A stretch of 64,000 bases of DNA, taken from positions 1-64,000 of the forward strand of contig CAJXMO010000013.1 in the NCBI GenBank assembly GCA_913056495.1, read 5' to 3'. The notes beneath the pieces are model-generated. The model had not been told where the DNA came from. It worked only from the letters and a program-made list of their open reading frames with translations, and searched no databases. A program made the translations under genes and the position numbers. Positions 20,209-31,107 of this stretch are shown piece by piece (positions within the stretch are counted from its first letter, which is position 1; every line of letters begins with the position of its first letter). Source of the stretch: an uncultured Alteromonadaceae bacterium (GTDB taxonomy: Bacteria > Pseudomonadota > Gammaproteobacteria > Enterobacterales > Alteromonadaceae).

Positions 20209-21618
20209 ATGGGCAAAACTTTATATCAAAAAATTTATGACGCGCATATAGTGCGTGCTGCAGAAGGTGAAACGCCTTTAATCTACATAGACAGACACTT
20301 AGTGCATGAAGTGACATCACCGCAGGCTTTTTCGGGTTTGCGTGAAAAGAATCGTCCGGTCAGAGCAGTTCACAAAACGTTTGCGACTATGGATCACAAT
20401 GTATCCACAAAATCATTAGCCGTTGATGCAGCCAGCCCTATGGCCCGTATTCAAATGCAAACACTTGAAAAAAACTGTGAAGAATTTGGTGTCCAGTTAT
20501 ATAAAGTGGGTGACTTACGCCAAGGTATAGTTCACGTTGTCGGACCTGAATTAGGGATTACCTTACCGGGTACCACTATTGTTTGTGGTGATTCACATAC
20601 CGCAACTCACGGTGCATTTGGTGCACTCGCATTTGGTATTGGCACGTCAGAAGTAGAGCATGTTTTAGCAACACAAACTTTAAAACAAAACTCTGCTAAA
20701 ACCATGAAGATTGAAGTAAACGGTCAATTGCCGTTTGGTGTAACTGCTAAAGATATTATTCTGGCAATTATCGGTAAAATTGGCATGGATGGCGCAACCG
20801 GCCATGTTATGGAATATACAGGCAGTGCCATTGAAGCGCTTTCAATGGAACAACGTATGACCATATGTAACATGAGTATTGAAGCTGGCGGTAAAGCCGG
20901 TTTAGTTGCACCGGATCAGACCACTATTGACTACATTGAAGGTCGCGAATTTGCACCTAAAGGGGATGCCTGGAATCAAGCGGTAGAATACTGGAAAACG
21001 CTTAAGTCTGACCCGGATGCTGAGTTTGATACAGTTGTCACATTACAAGCCGAAGAGATAGAACCTCAAGTAACTTGGGGCACTAACCCAGGTCAGGTTA
21101 TCGGCGTAAACCAAACTGTACCTAATCCAACTGAATTCGCTAATCCAGTTGAAAAAGCATCTGCAGAAGCCGCCCTTAAGTATATGGGTATTAAAGCCGG
21201 CCAATCATTAACTGAGTTAAGTGTCGACAAAGTATTTATTGGTTCTTGTACCAACAGCCGAATTGAAGATTTGCGAGATGCAGCAGCGGTTGCCAAAGGT
21301 CGCAAAGTTAAAGACGGAATTGAAGCGATTGTTGTGCCGGGTTCAGGTCAGGTTAAAAAGCAGGCTGAAGAAGAAGGTTTAGATCAAATCTTTATTGATG
21401 CCGGTTTCGAATGGCGTTTACCGGGTTGTTCTATGTGTCTTGCGATGAACGATGACAAATTAGGCTTTGAAGAACGTTGTGCTTCAACCTCAAACCGAAA
21501 CTTTGAAGGTCGTCAGGGCCGTGGGGGTCGTACCCACCTGGTTAGTCCATCAATGGCTGCAGCGGCAGCAGTTGAAGGTCACTTTGTAGATGTTCGCCAA
21601 TTAATGGGAGCTGAATAA
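20209..21618 (+). CDS. leuC: isopropylmalate isomerase, large subunit
   Basis: With LeuD this forms the [4Fe-4S] isomerase converting 2- to 3-isopropylmalate. The 469 residues match E. coli LeuC. The cluster cysteines are in GSCTNSR and [10 protein letters not shown], and aconitase-family motifs [12 protein letters not shown] and GIGTSEVEH are present. A CGGAG site precedes the ATG. The stop codon overlaps the leuD start by one base, indicating coupled translation. Confidence 0.97.
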   Translation: MGKTLYQKIYDAHIVRAAEGETPLIYIDRHLVHEVTSPQAFSGLREKNRPVRAVHKTFATMDHNVSTKSLAVDAASPMARIQMQTLEKNCEEFGVQLYKVGDLRQGIVHVVGPELGITLPGTTIVCGDSHTATHGAFGALAFGIGTSEVEHVLATQTLKQNSAKTMKIEVNGQLPFGVTAKDIILAIIGKIGMDGATGHVMEYTGSAIEALSMEQRMTICNMSIEAGGKAGLVAPDQTTIDYIEGREFAPKGDAWNQAVEYWKTLKSDPDAEFDTVVTLQAEEIEPQVTWGTNPGQVIGVNQTVPNPTEFANPVEKASAEAALKYMGIKAGQSLTELSVDKVFIGSCTNSRIEDLRDAAAVAKGRKVKDGIEAIVVPGSGQVKKQAEEEGLDQIFIDAGFEWRLPGCSMCLAMNDDKLGFEERCASTSNRNFEGRQGRGGRTHLVSPSMAAAAAVEGHFVDVRQLMGAE

Positions 21619-22220
21619 TGTCAGGCATTAAACAAATTAAAGGCAAAGTTGCACCATTAGATAAATCCAATGTTGATACAGATGCCATCATTCCAAAACA
21701 GTTTTTACAAAAAGTAGACCGAACTGGTTTTGGTGTGCATTTATTTCATGACTGGCGCTACCTGGATGAAGCCGGTACTCAGGACAACCCTGAATTTACA
21801 TTAAATAAGCCTGAATATCAGGGAGCAAATGTACTTTTATCCCGTGAAAACTTTGGTTGTGGTTCAAGCCGTGAGCATGCGCCATGGGCAATTAAAGACT
21901 ATGGCTTTGATGTAGTGATTGCGAGTAGTTTTGCCGATATTTTTTATGGCAACTGCATGAATAATGAAATTCTACCCATAAAATTAACCGATAACGAAAT
22001 TGAAGAACTGTTTCAAGCAGTAGCTGCAGATTCAACGGTTGCATTTGATGTTGACCTGCCTGCACAAACACTTACGGTTAACGGCAAAGTTTATCAATTC
22101 CCGATTAATGACTTCCACAAACATTGTTTAGTCAATGGGTTGGACTCAATCGGCTGGACACTTCAGTATGCTGGCGATATTGATACTTACGAAGCTAAGT
22201 TGCCCGCATGGTTAAAATAA
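21618..22220 (+). CDS. leuD: isopropylmalate isomerase, small subunit
   Basis: The 200-residue swivel-domain subunit of the LeuCD isomerase. Conserved motifs include [26 protein letters not shown] and [10 protein letters not shown]. It overlaps the end of leuC by one base and is the last gene of the leu operon, followed by a strong terminator. Confidence 0.97.
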   Translation: MSGIKQIKGKVAPLDKSNVDTDAIIPKQFLQKVDRTGFGVHLFHDWRYLDEAGTQDNPEFTLNKPEYQGANVLLSRENFGCGSSREHAPWAIKDYGFDVVIASSFADIFYGNCMNNEILPIKLTDNEIEELFQAVAADSTVAFDVDLPAQTLTVNGKVYQFPINDFHKHCLVNGLDSIGWTLQYAGDIDTYEAKLPAWLK

Positions 22221-22245
22221 TCCTTTTAAACTAACGGATTAACTT

Positions 22246-22277
22246 AAAAGGCTATTTCATTGAAATAGCCTTTTTTA
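22246..22277 (+). terminator. terminator of the leu operon
   Basis: AAAAGGCTATTTCA (22246-22259) and TGAAATAGCCTTTT (22261-22274) form a near-continuous hairpin followed by a run of T. Confidence 0.9.
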
Positions 22278-22591
22278 TTTGTGCTCCCATTTAATTCAAA
22301 TTGGCTATAATCAGGTATGGCATGCATTTTGTACGCTTTATACAAATAAGCGACCAACCATGATCTTAAGCTGTATGATTTAACAAAACTTAAATCCTGA
22401 CCTGATTTGTACTTGATGTAATGCAAGCTCATAAGGTAATTTGAGTATAAATAACTAAGTGAATAAATAAGACTGATATCCGCCAAATAAAATCCGTCGC
22501 TTAACTAAACCTATATTAAAACGACATAAATATTAGTTAATATGCACTTAGTCAACAAACCTCAGCGTATTTCGCTGTAAGGACACACAGA
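22278..22591. other. intergenic region upstream of the GH15-like gene
   Basis: About 310 A/T-rich bases between the leu terminator and the next ATG. No convincing gene, repeat or clear promoter is seen, although a promoter for the downstream gene must lie here. An 80-codon minus-strand frame that overlaps the terminator is not credible. Confidence 0.4.
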
Positions 22592-25500
22592 ATGAAAACA
22601 ACAGAATTACTAAATAAACTTTACCAGGATATTCATTCGATCATTTTAACTCGCCAGCATCCGGTTACCGGCTTATTACCAGCCAGTACGGCGATTACGA
22701 CCCATGGTGATTACACAGATGCCTGGGTCAGAGATAATGTGTATTCAATTTTAAGTGTATGGTCTTTGGGTATTGCTTATCGTCGCCATGGCGAAACAGA
22801 GCGGAGCGACGAGCTGAATCAGGCAACCATAAAGCTAATGCGCGGTTTGCTGCAGTCAATGATGCGTCAATCCGATAAAGTAGAAACGTTCAAACATACC
22901 CTGCATCCGCATGATTCATTGCATGCCAAATATGACACCGCGACCGGTTTAACCGTAGTTGCAGACGATGCCTGGGGTCACTTGCAAATAGATGCCACCT
23001 CGATCTTTTTATTAATGCTGGCACAAATGACTGCATCAGGTCTAAGAATCATCAATACCTATGATGAAGTCGACTTTATTCAGAACCTGGTTTATTACAT
23101 AGGGTTTGCTTATCGCATTCCAGATTATGGTATTTGGGAACGCGGCAATAAAATTAATAATGGTAAAACAGAGATTAATGCCAGCTCTGTAGGCATGGCT
23201 AAAGCCGCATTGCAGGCGCTTGATGGTTTTAACCTTTTTGGTGCAAATGCATCACCTAGAGCAGTTGTTCATACCGTTCCGGATGGTATCTCACGAGCCC
23301 GAAATACACTGGCCCGCTTATTACCTCGTGAGTCTATCTCAAAAGAAGTAGACAGTGCGCTGCTGAGTATCATTGGTTTTCCGGCTTTTGCTGTCGGTGA
23401 CAAAGATTTAGTGCAAAAAACCCGGGATAAAATCCTCTCTGAACTGGGAGGTCATTATGGTTGTAAACGTTTCTTATGGGATGGCCACCAAACCGCAATT
23501 GAAGATCATAGCCGGATTCACTATGAACACAACGAATTAACTAATTTTGCCGATATTGAGTCTGAATGGCCGTTATTCTACACCTACCTTTATGTACAGG
23601 CCTTATTTGATAAAGATACCCAGTCAGCCAAACAATACCGCCGTAAGCTTGAATCTCTGATGATCGAAAAGAATGGGCAACATTTATTGCCTGAGCTTTA
23701 TTATTTGGCCGATGAACATGTTGAAGCTGAACGCCAAAACCCACGCAGCCAGCCAAGAATTGCAAATGACAACCTGCCGCTGGTTTGGGCTCAAAGTTTA
23801 TATTACCTGGGTGTCATGCTAGATGAAGGTCTGGTGCTGGATAATGATATTGATCCATTAAAATTGAGAAAACGTTCCAGCCGAAACAATCAAACGCAAA
23901 TAGCCTTGGTTGTATTAGCCGAAAATGAAGAAATTAAAGAAACACTGGCCAGTCATGGCGTCATCGCAGAGACCGCAAAAGAAATTTCGCCGATTAAGGT
24001 AATGACAGCCCAGCAGTTGGTAGAAGCTTATCAGATTTTAGGCTCGAATCCTGCGCTTGGCCTAAGCGGGCGGCCGAAACGACGTTTTCAAAGTCTGGCC
24101 ACCGCACAAACTTATAGTATTAATCAAACTCATTATTTATGCTTGTCATCACTTCATAGTGAACCAAATAACTACCGTTTATACGATGGCGACCTGGAAA
24201 GTGATGTTTTAAAAAGTGAAATAGAACTGATTAATAAACACTGGATTAATAAAGAAGTGGCCGTAATGACCTACATGGTCACGGATGCGATGTGCCGCTC
24301 GGACAATATAAAGCCCTTATTTGATACACTAAAAACACTGCAGTTGCGCACTGAGCACAGCAATGTGGGTTATGCGTCAGCAGCACTGGCGTTAAGGGCA
24401 TCCAGAATCAATAAATTCTCACTCAACAACTTCAATATTGATACCAACGAAAAAACCAAAGGCCAGTTACATCAGTCAACTGAATTACAACCAGAGCAAC
24501 TGATACCATCAATTGCCGAACAATACCCTGATTTAATGAAAGACAATGATGCCTTGGTACATGTTAAGTTAAGTCAGTGGCTTGAAGAGTTTGGCTTGGA
24601 TGGCAATATTGGGCAAACGGCCCCCATTTTGTTTAAACAGTTAATTTTTGATTGTTACAATCAAGCTGTCTTTAAACAATACTGGTTAACTGCACGTTGG
24701 TGTTTCTCTATTCTGGATATGTCACACTCGGATATTACAGATGACCTGTCTTTATTATGTGCCCGCAACCTGACTATCTTAATGGGCACAGACAATCAAA
24801 CTGTATTTTCAGGGGACTCCAGCAACGTGCAGCAGGATGAACTTGTTCATAATATTAATTTAGCGAGCCGCAATCCCACAGAGCGCACCCTAATTCAGGA
24901 AATACTGGCGATTTTGGGTTATACAATGCGAACTCAATTAAAATTATTTAACGGTATTCGCTCAATACACCTCAATAATTTGCTGGCACTTTGCACTGAT
25001 AATGACATTAAACAATGCAAAACACTCGAAGGTCTGGCAGAACTGTCACCTTTTGAATTTGTTAAGCATATTCAGTCAATCCTCCAATCTCAACATCAGG
25101 CTTATGATTTTGATGTTAAAATGAGCTTTTCTCAACAGGATGGAACCTTGCGTGATTTAACCCGTAAGACAAAAGCTATGGATACTGACTGGCTGTCATG
25201 GCGTTCAGAACGAGGTTTAATCACACGGTTTGATGATGATTTTTTAACGGCTATCTGGCAAAGCCTGTCACACTGCCCAAAGATTATTTTTGCCGACACC
25301 GACAGCGAAAGTGCGAGCTTAGACAGTGCACTGACCCGCAGCTCAATGACACCGGGTGAGGAAAGTTTTGCCCGCCTCATTGATAAACTCATACAACCGG
25401 CCCACCCGGTTTATTATAAAGCGGGATTAGTTGAAGTTTTAGCTGCCTATATTGATTATTGCGAAGCAAATAAAGCAGTGAATTTTAATCAGGCTATTAT

Positions 25501-25654
25501 ATTGGGTGATATTTTAGCGCAAGCCGCCGATCACCATACACTGGATCAGGGAGAAGACCCGGATGCCCAAAGCAATCTGGAACAACTCTTGTACCAGCCA
25601 CCAGAAACCCTTCAACATTATGTGAAGCTGGTTTTAGCCAAACTCCAGTCCTGA
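22592..25654 (+). CDS. GH15 / phosphorylase-kinase alpha-like protein
   Basis: A large soluble protein of 1020 residues with no signal peptide. The N-terminal half (about 1-420) is an (alpha/alpha)6 domain of the GH15/phosphorylase b kinase regulatory-subunit family: TGLLPAS, DYTDAWVRDNVYS, YDTATG and DDAWGHLQIDATS are characteristic, as is WPLFYTYLY later. The C-terminal half resembles the rest of the KPBA-type proteins, but I see no further named domain. Bacterial members are annotated as glycoside hydrolase family 15, yet activity is mostly untested. A cytoplasmic role in glucan turnover is inference. AAGGA precedes the ATG. Confidence 0.85.
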   Translation: MKTTELLNKLYQDIHSIILTRQHPVTGLLPASTAITTHGDYTDAWVRDNVYSILSVWSLGIAYRRHGETERSDELNQATIKLMRGLLQSMMRQSDKVETFKHTLHPHDSLHAKYDTATGLTVVADDAWGHLQIDATSIFLLMLAQMTASGLRIINTYDEVDFIQNLVYYIGFAYRIPDYGIWERGNKINNGKTEINASSVGMAKAALQALDGFNLFGANASPRAVVHTVPDGISRARNTLARLLPRESISKEVDSALLSIIGFPAFAVGDKDLVQKTRDKILSELGGHYGCKRFLWDGHQTAIEDHSRIHYEHNELTNFADIESEWPLFYTYLYVQALFDKDTQSAKQYRRKLESLMIEKNGQHLLPELYYLADEHVEAERQNPRSQPRIANDNLPLVWAQSLYYLGVMLDEGLVLDNDIDPLKLRKRSSRNNQTQIALVVLAENEEIKETLASHGVIAETAKEISPIKVMTAQQLVEAYQILGSNPALGLSGRPKRRFQSLATAQTYSINQTHYLCLSSLHSEPNNYRLYDGDLESDVLKSEIELINKHWINKEVAVMTYMVTDAMCRSDNIKPLFDTLKTLQLRTEHSNVGYASAALALRASRINKFSLNNFNIDTNEKTKGQLHQSTELQPEQLIPSIAEQYPDLMKDNDALVHVKLSQWLEEFGLDGNIGQTAPILFKQLIFDCYNQAVFKQYWLTARWCFSILDMSHSDITDDLSLLCARNLTILMGTDNQTVFSGDSSNVQQDELVHNINLASRNPTERTLIQEILAILGYTMRTQLKLFNGIRSIHLNNLLALCTDNDIKQCKTLEGLAELSPFEFVKHIQSILQSQHQAYDFDVKMSFSQQDGTLRDLTRKTKAMDTDWLSWRSERGLITRFDDDFLTAIWQSLSHCPKIIFADTDSESASLDSALTRSSMTPGEESFARLIDKLIQPAHPVYYKAGLVEVLAAYIDYCEANKAVNFNQAIILGDILAQAADHHTLDQGEDPDAQSNLEQLLYQPPETLQHYVKLVLAKLQS

Positions 25655-25685
25655 TTCATCTGACCTGACAATACAGAGAGTGCTC

Positions 25686-25710
25686 AGATACCCGGTCTAG
25701 CCGGGTATCT
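25686..25710 (+). terminator. probable terminator after the GH15-like gene
   Basis: AGATACCCGG (25686-25695), a 5-base loop and CCGGGTATCT (25701-25710) form a 10-base GC-rich hairpin. The T tract after it is poor, so termination is less certain. Confidence 0.6.
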
Positions 25711-25801
25711 TATCCCGCTTTAAATTTTCTTCAAATAAAGCATTAAACTGCTAAAATAATTAAATGATGAATTCATTTTCCACTTTGCCAAGTGAGCCAG
25801 C

Positions 25802-26998
25802 ATGATAAAAACAATTCCAATCAAAGCACTTGAAGTTGGTATGTATGTTACCGCAGTGACCAGACAAGATGGTCAGGTATTGGTCAAGTCAAAAGGTTGG
25901 GTTAAGTCAAAAAGCCTGATTGAGCAACTGATTAAAAAAGGAATTGAAGAAGTTGAAATTGATACCGATAAAACCCTGAACAAGCCGGAAAAAGAGACTT
26001 CACAGGCCGATGATGTCCAGCCACAAAACACGCAACAACCTTACAAAACCGTGTCTGTACAACAAGAGATGAAGCAGGCCAATAAACTATATCAGCAAGC
26101 TAAATCTCTACAGTCTAAGATTTTAGAAGACATATCATCAGGCCACAGCATAGAGCTGGAACCGATAAAAATGCTAACCAGTCAGTTGATAGACTCAATT
26201 TTCCGCAATCAGGATGCACTTTCCTGCATCGCCCGACTCAGGGAAAAAGATGAGTATTTATTAGAACACTCGCTGAATGTTTCAATTTTAATGAGCATGT
26301 TTGCCAAACATAAACAGCTGCCAAGAGAGCAAATTGAAACTTATGCGCTGGCTGCATTTTTACATGATATTGGGAAAATACTGATCCCAGACGAAATATT
26401 GAATAAACCCGGCAAACTGACACCGGAAGAATTCAGTGTTATGAAATCTCATGTCACTCAGGGTGTCATGGCCTTGCAACAGACTCAGGGGATCACAGAT
26501 GATGTGATCAGTATAGTGATTCAACACCATGAGAGATTAGATGGCAACGGCTATCCAAATGCGCTAAAAGGCGCTCAAATCGATCAGGCTGGACGAATGA
26601 TTTCGATTGTTGATATTTATGATGCAATGACGGCCGAGCGTGTTTACAAAAAAGGGATTTCGCCCAGCTCAGCATTAAAAATTATGCTGGGTTTAACCCC
26701 GAATGTGCTGGACGATGAACTGCTTCAACAATTTATAAAATGCATTGGCATTCATCCGGTTGGTTCACTCGTATTATTAAGCAGTGGCAAGCTAGGTATA
26801 GTGACAGAATCTAATCCCGACAACCCACTTTGCCCTGTCGTTAAAGTTTTTTACCACACCAAATACCAGCGCCATAGTGAAGTCAAAGACATAGATTTAG
26901 CCAAACCTTATTGTGATGACAGTATTGAAAAAGCGGTCAAGCCAGAAGACTTTAAAGTTGATTTACATAAATTTTTCAGAGAAGTTCTGCTAGCTTAA
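25802..26998 (+). CDS. DUF3391 / HD-GYP c-di-GMP phosphodiesterase
   Basis: A 398-residue cytoplasmic protein. Residues about 1-130 are the DUF3391 domain (VGMYVTAVTRQDG start) with a linker. Residues about 145-330 are an HD-GYP domain: HSLNVS, FLHDIGKILIP (His188, Asp189), HHERLDGNGYP (GYP at 250-252) and VDIYDAMTAERVYKK. All metal-binding and signature residues are present, so it should hydrolyse c-di-GMP. It is monocistronic and converges on the Atm1-like gene. Confidence 0.93.
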   Translation: MIKTIPIKALEVGMYVTAVTRQDGQVLVKSKGWVKSKSLIEQLIKKGIEEVEIDTDKTLNKPEKETSQADDVQPQNTQQPYKTVSVQQEMKQANKLYQQAKSLQSKILEDISSGHSIELEPIKMLTSQLIDSIFRNQDALSCIARLREKDEYLLEHSLNVSILMSMFAKHKQLPREQIETYALAAFLHDIGKILIPDEILNKPGKLTPEEFSVMKSHVTQGVMALQQTQGITDDVISIVIQHHERLDGNGYPNALKGAQIDQAGRMISIVDIYDAMTAERVYKKGISPSSALKIMLGLTPNVLDDELLQQFIKCIGIHPVGSLVLLSSGKLGIVTESNPDNPLCPVVKVFYHTKYQRHSEVKDIDLAKPYCDDSIEKAVKPEDFKVDLHKFFREVLLA

Positions 26999-27024
26999 CT
27001 GACTTACCTGCCAATGTGTGGCGA

Positions 27025-28800
27025 TTATTGCTGTAAGCGCCACATTTGCGCATAATATCCGTCCTTTGACAATAAAGCCTGATGGTTGCCTTGCTCAACT
27101 ACCTCTCCGGATTTCATGACAATAATATGATCGGCATCTGTTATCGTTGATAATCTATGTGCTATCACCAGACTTGTGTGGCCTTTAGCCACGGCTTTAA
27201 ATGCCTGCAAAATGGCCTTTTCAGATTCACTGTCAAGCGCGGATGTTGCTTCATCAAAAACCAGTACCGGAGAGCCTTTTAATATAGCTCTGGCAATCGC
27301 GACTCTTTGTTTTTCACCGCCGGATAATTTTAAGCCGCGCTCACCAACCAGAGTATCCGTGCCTTTGGGCAGCTTATTGATAAAATTATCCAAATGCGCC
27401 ATTTTAATTGCCTGTGCAACCTCATCATCATTTGCATCCGGCCGTCCATAACGAATATTTTCCAACAAAGTATCGTTAAAAAGCACAGTATCCTGAGGCA
27501 CAATTGCAATTTGTTTACGTAAACTTTGCATACTGATTTGACTGATATCCAGTCCATCAACCAGAATTTGTCCACCGCTGAGCGAATAAAAGCGAAACAA
27601 TAACTTCACCAGTGTCGATTTACCCGAGCCACTTTCGCCAACAATGGCTACTTTTTGTCCGGGTTCAACATTAAAGCTGACCTGATTCAGAATTTTCCGC
27701 TCGGGCTGATAATAAAAATCAACGGACTTAAATTCAATCCGTCCGCTGGCTAAAGGCAAATCAAACGGCTTTTCAACGTCCACCACTTTAGGTTGGCGTT
27801 TTAGCAGCTCAAACATATGCTCAATGTTTGCAAGCGAGCCTTTTATTTCGCGATAAACGAATCCTAAAAAATTAAGAGGCATAAACAGCTGCATCATAAA
27901 TGCATTAACCAGAACAAAGTCCCCGATTGTCATATTCCCCTTTGCTACGTCATATCCGGCCATCACCATCATTAAGGTCATAGCTGTTGCAATCACAAAT
28001 GCCTGGCCGGCATTTAATACAAATAAACTAAGCCGGTTTTTACGTTTAGCTTGCTCCCAGTCTGCCAACGCCGTGTCATAGCGGCTCGCTTCATACGCTT
28101 CGTTATTAAAATATTTAACCGTTTCATAATTGAGTAAACTGTCTATTGCCCGAGTGCTGGAGCTAGAATCTGCTTTGGCAGCCTGACGAACATATTGAGT
28201 TCGCCACTCGGTTGCTAAAACGGAATAACCGACATAGGCAGAAACCGCAACGACAATCACCAGCGCAAACGGCCAGCCATAATGATAAAAAAACAAACCC
28301 GTTACGATTGCTATTTCTAACAAGGTTGGCCCTATATTAAACACCAAAAACCGCATTAAAAAGCTAATGCCACTGGTGCCACGATCAATATCTCTGGCTA
28401 TCCCGCCCGTCTGCCGCGACAGATGAAAATCAATATCAAGCGCATGCAAATGCTCAAATACCTGTAAACCCATACGTCGCATTGCGCGCTCGGTTACGCG
28501 GCCAAACAGCGTATCACGCACTTCGCCGATTATCGTATTTAAAAAACGAATACCGCCATATGCGATTAATAACCCCAAAGGCACGGCCAACATTTGAGCC
28601 TGAACATCCGAAATATTCAGGTTGTCCACTATATGTTTTAATACGAAAGGTAAACTGACACCGGCAATTTTAGCCAAAACTAAACACATCAGCGCCAACC
28701 CTACTCTTAGCTTGAATTCAAACAGATAAGGCAACATCTGGCCAAATACCTGATAGTTGATTTTTTTATTCTGAAAGTCGTTAAAATGAGAAGGTCGCAT
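27025..28800 (-). CDS. Atm1-type ABC exporter (fused permease and ATPase)
   Basis: A 591-residue half-transporter. The six-helix permease domain spans about 30-320 and the nucleotide-binding domain about 350-585. Walker A is GESGSGKST, the signature LSGGEKQR and Walker B VLVFDEATSALD. The permease sequence (LPFVLKHIVDNLN and GFVYREIKGSLANIEHMF) is of the Atm1/HMT1 subfamily, which exports glutathione-linked sulfur or metal conjugates in relatives. The dimer is expected in the inner membrane. The substrate is inferred from family only. Confidence 0.9.
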   Translation of the reverse strand: MRPSHFNDFQNKKINYQVFGQMLPYLFEFKLRVGLALMCLVLAKIAGVSLPFVLKHIVDNLNISDVQAQMLAVPLGLLIAYGGIRFLNTIIGEVRDTLFGRVTERAMRRMGLQVFEHLHALDIDFHLSRQTGGIARDIDRGTSGISFLMRFLVFNIGPTLLEIAIVTGLFFYHYGWPFALVIVVAVSAYVGYSVLATEWRTQYVRQAAKADSSSSTRAIDSLLNYETVKYFNNEAYEASRYDTALADWEQAKRKNRLSLFVLNAGQAFVIATAMTLMMVMAGYDVAKGNMTIGDFVLVNAFMMQLFMPLNFLGFVYREIKGSLANIEHMFELLKRQPKVVDVEKPFDLPLASGRIEFKSVDFYYQPERKILNQVSFNVEPGQKVAIVGESGSGKSTLVKLLFRFYSLSGGQILVDGLDISQISMQSLRKQIAIVPQDTVLFNDTLLENIRYGRPDANDDEVAQAIKMAHLDNFINKLPKGTDTLVGERGLKLSGGEKQRVAIARAILKGSPVLVFDEATSALDSESEKAILQAFKAVAKGHTSLVIAHRLSTITDADHIIVMKSGEVVEQGNHQALLSKDGYYAQMWRLQQ

Positions 28801-28873
28801 TTTATTATTTTACCAATCCTTTAAGTTAGCTAAATGATAACGCTATATTAATTATACCGGTTTAGCCCCGGAG

Positions 28874-30826
28874 TTAGTTTCCTTCCAACAGATATTTTTC
28901 TGCTTTTTCAACATTATGCGGACTACCCAATAACACCAGTACATCCCCGGCCTGAATTTCAAGATTGGCTTCCGGGTGATTGAAATCCTGTCCATGGCGA
29001 CGAATACTGCTTATTTCTATGTCATCTAGCGGTAAGTCTAAATCTTTAAGTTTACGACCAATTGCAAATGCATTCTCAGACAAAGTAATAGCATGAAGGT
29101 ATTCCACTTCATCCGTGTTTGAGCGTGAGCTGTCACCACGAAAGAAACCATGTAAGCCATTATAATGATTTTTACGTTCCCGCCTTACCCGGCCAAATAT
29201 GCGCTTTACCGGTACACCCGAATGAAACAGCACATGTGAAACCAGCATTAAGCTGCCTTCGAGTGTTTCCGGAATCACTTCATCAGCGCCTGCATCTATT
29301 AGCTCCTGCAAATAATCATCGGCATGTGTTCTGACTAAAATTTTTGCCTGAGGTGCATATTGTTTAACCAGGTTGATAATTGTCAGTGCCCGGGGTAAGT
29401 CATCAAATGCAATAATCACCAACTGAGCTTTCCGGATATTTGCCGAGTTTAAAATGTCCAGTTTACGGGCATCACCAAATAAAACTCTTTCCGATGCGGC
29501 TCGTGCTTCTTTTACCCGGGTCGGGTCCACATCTAACGCAATAAAAGGAATGGATTCCAGCTTTAAAAATCGGCTAACCGTCTGCCCTACCCGACCAAAT
29601 CCACAAATAACAACATGATCCTTTAAATGACTGGTCGTAATTTCATCTGACGCATCCGGCATTTGTTTAGAGCGACTTAATTTAAACCCTAAATGTTCAG
29701 CATGTTCGATTAAACAAGGTGTGATCCCCATACTAATCACACCAATACCAATTAATATAGAAGCTAATCCGCTATCAATTAATCCTCTATCAAGCGCCAG
29801 AGCCGCAATCACAAACCCAAACTCGCCCACCTGACACAACATGATACCGGTTGACCAGGCGTCACTTTTTTTATAACCAAATAAGCGAACAATGCCCTGA
29901 ATTAGGATAATTTTAATCAGTGTGACCAGCACCACCCCCAGCACCAACCAGAACCATACCTGAGACAAAGCAATCCAGTTAAATTGCATACCCACACTAA
30001 CGAAAAAAAGCCCCATCAAAATATCGCGAAACGGCCGGATATCCGCTTCCAGCTGATGTTTATACTGACTCTCGCCCAACATCATGCCAGCTAAAAAGGC
30101 CCCTAAAGCCATAGACAAGCCAAATAAATAGGTCGTTGCACCGGTTAATAATGCGACCAGTAGAGTCGTTAATACAAAAAGTTCGTCTGAACGTGCCTGC
30201 GCAATTTCATTAAATACTCTTGGCAGTACCCATTTGCCGACTGCCATCATCACCACAAAAACAAAAAAGCCCTTTAATAAAGCAAATAACAGGCTGACAG
30301 CCACACCACTATCACTGACTCCGGCAATGATAGGTAGTGCGATTAACATGGGGACAACGGCAAGATCCTGAAACAATAAAATAGAAACCGAAAGCTGACC
30401 TTTATAGGTTTGTAATTTTCCGTTTTCACTAAGCTGCTTAATCACAATCGCAGTTGAAGATAAGGCGAATGCACAACTCATAACAAATGCAGCCTGCCAG
30501 TTCATATTAAACAGCGACAGACATAAAAAACTAACGATTAACGTGATTACAACCTGGCTTAACCCAATACCAAATACCATATTTCGCATGGCAATCAACC
30601 GCGGAAACGAAAACTCCAGACCTAATGAAAACAGTAAAAAGACTATGCCTAACTCGGCAATAAAATTAATTTGATGTGAGCCCTGAAATAAATCAAAAAC
30701 TGACGGACCAGCCAGTATACCGGCAAATAAATAAGCGAGTATGGGTGCAAGCCCTAATCGACGAAATAATGCAATGGAAGTGACAGATATAATTAATAAA
30801 AGCAGAACTTCACTGAATACGTTCAA
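28874..30826 (-). CDS. Kef-type (CPA2) potassium/proton antiporter with RCK domain
   Basis: A 650-residue inner-membrane protein. Residues about 1-385 form the CPA2 antiporter domain with 12 or so helices, followed by a TrkA-N/RCK NAD-binding domain (about 405-520; VICGFGRVGQTVSRFL) and a TrkA-C-like end (about 560-650; EISSIRRHG, LVLLGSP). It resembles KefB/KefC, which exchange K+ for H+. Glutathione gating cannot be judged here. The start is TTG with AAGGTG 5 bases upstream. It lies 73 bases upstream of the Atm1-like gene on the same strand. Confidence 0.9.
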   Translation of the reverse strand: MNVFSEVLLLLIISVTSIALFRRLGLAPILAYLFAGILAGPSVFDLFQGSHQINFIAELGIVFLLFSLGLEFSFPRLIAMRNMVFGIGLSQVVITLIVSFLCLSLFNMNWQAAFVMSCAFALSSTAIVIKQLSENGKLQTYKGQLSVSILLFQDLAVVPMLIALPIIAGVSDSGVAVSLLFALLKGFFVFVVMMAVGKWVLPRVFNEIAQARSDELFVLTTLLVALLTGATTYLFGLSMALGAFLAGMMLGESQYKHQLEADIRPFRDILMGLFFVSVGMQFNWIALSQVWFWLVLGVVLVTLIKIILIQGIVRLFGYKKSDAWSTGIMLCQVGEFGFVIAALALDRGLIDSGLASILIGIGVISMGITPCLIEHAEHLGFKLSRSKQMPDASDEITTSHLKDHVVICGFGRVGQTVSRFLKLESIPFIALDVDPTRVKEARAASERVLFGDARKLDILNSANIRKAQLVIIAFDDLPRALTIINLVKQYAPQAKILVRTHADDYLQELIDAGADEVIPETLEGSLMLVSHVLFHSGVPVKRIFGRVRRERKNHYNGLHGFFRGDSSRSNTDEVEYLHAITLSENAFAIGRKLKDLDLPLDDIEISSIRRHGQDFNHPEANLEIQAGDVLVLLGSPHNVEKAEKYLLEGN

Positions 30827-31107
30827 AATTCACCTTACATCAATACAGATACTCATTTGAGTATAACTCAAGCTCAACATTCTGGGGAAAATCGCGACGA
30901 CAAAAAAATGCTGAGTTCAACTTTAAAAGAAAATATGGCGAGTGTGTCAAAAGCTTGACATGTTAATTCAAAGCAAAAATACCACGCCTCCAAATAAAAC
31001 ATAACCAATTGTTTTTACTTAACTTTTAATTATTGGCATAAGAATCGCAGTAATACTCTACATATTAGTTTAAATCTCTTTTTAATCGTTAAATCGCGAG
31101 GCCCAGA

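Noticed and set aside
22244-22486. Minus-strand open frame of 80 codons
   Set aside because: It runs through the leu terminator, has no good ribosome-binding site and resembles no family that I know.
27011-27048. TGTGGCG/CGCCACA hairpin at the end of the Atm1-like gene
   Set aside because: It overlaps coding sequence and has a bulge and no T tract, so I could not support a terminator.
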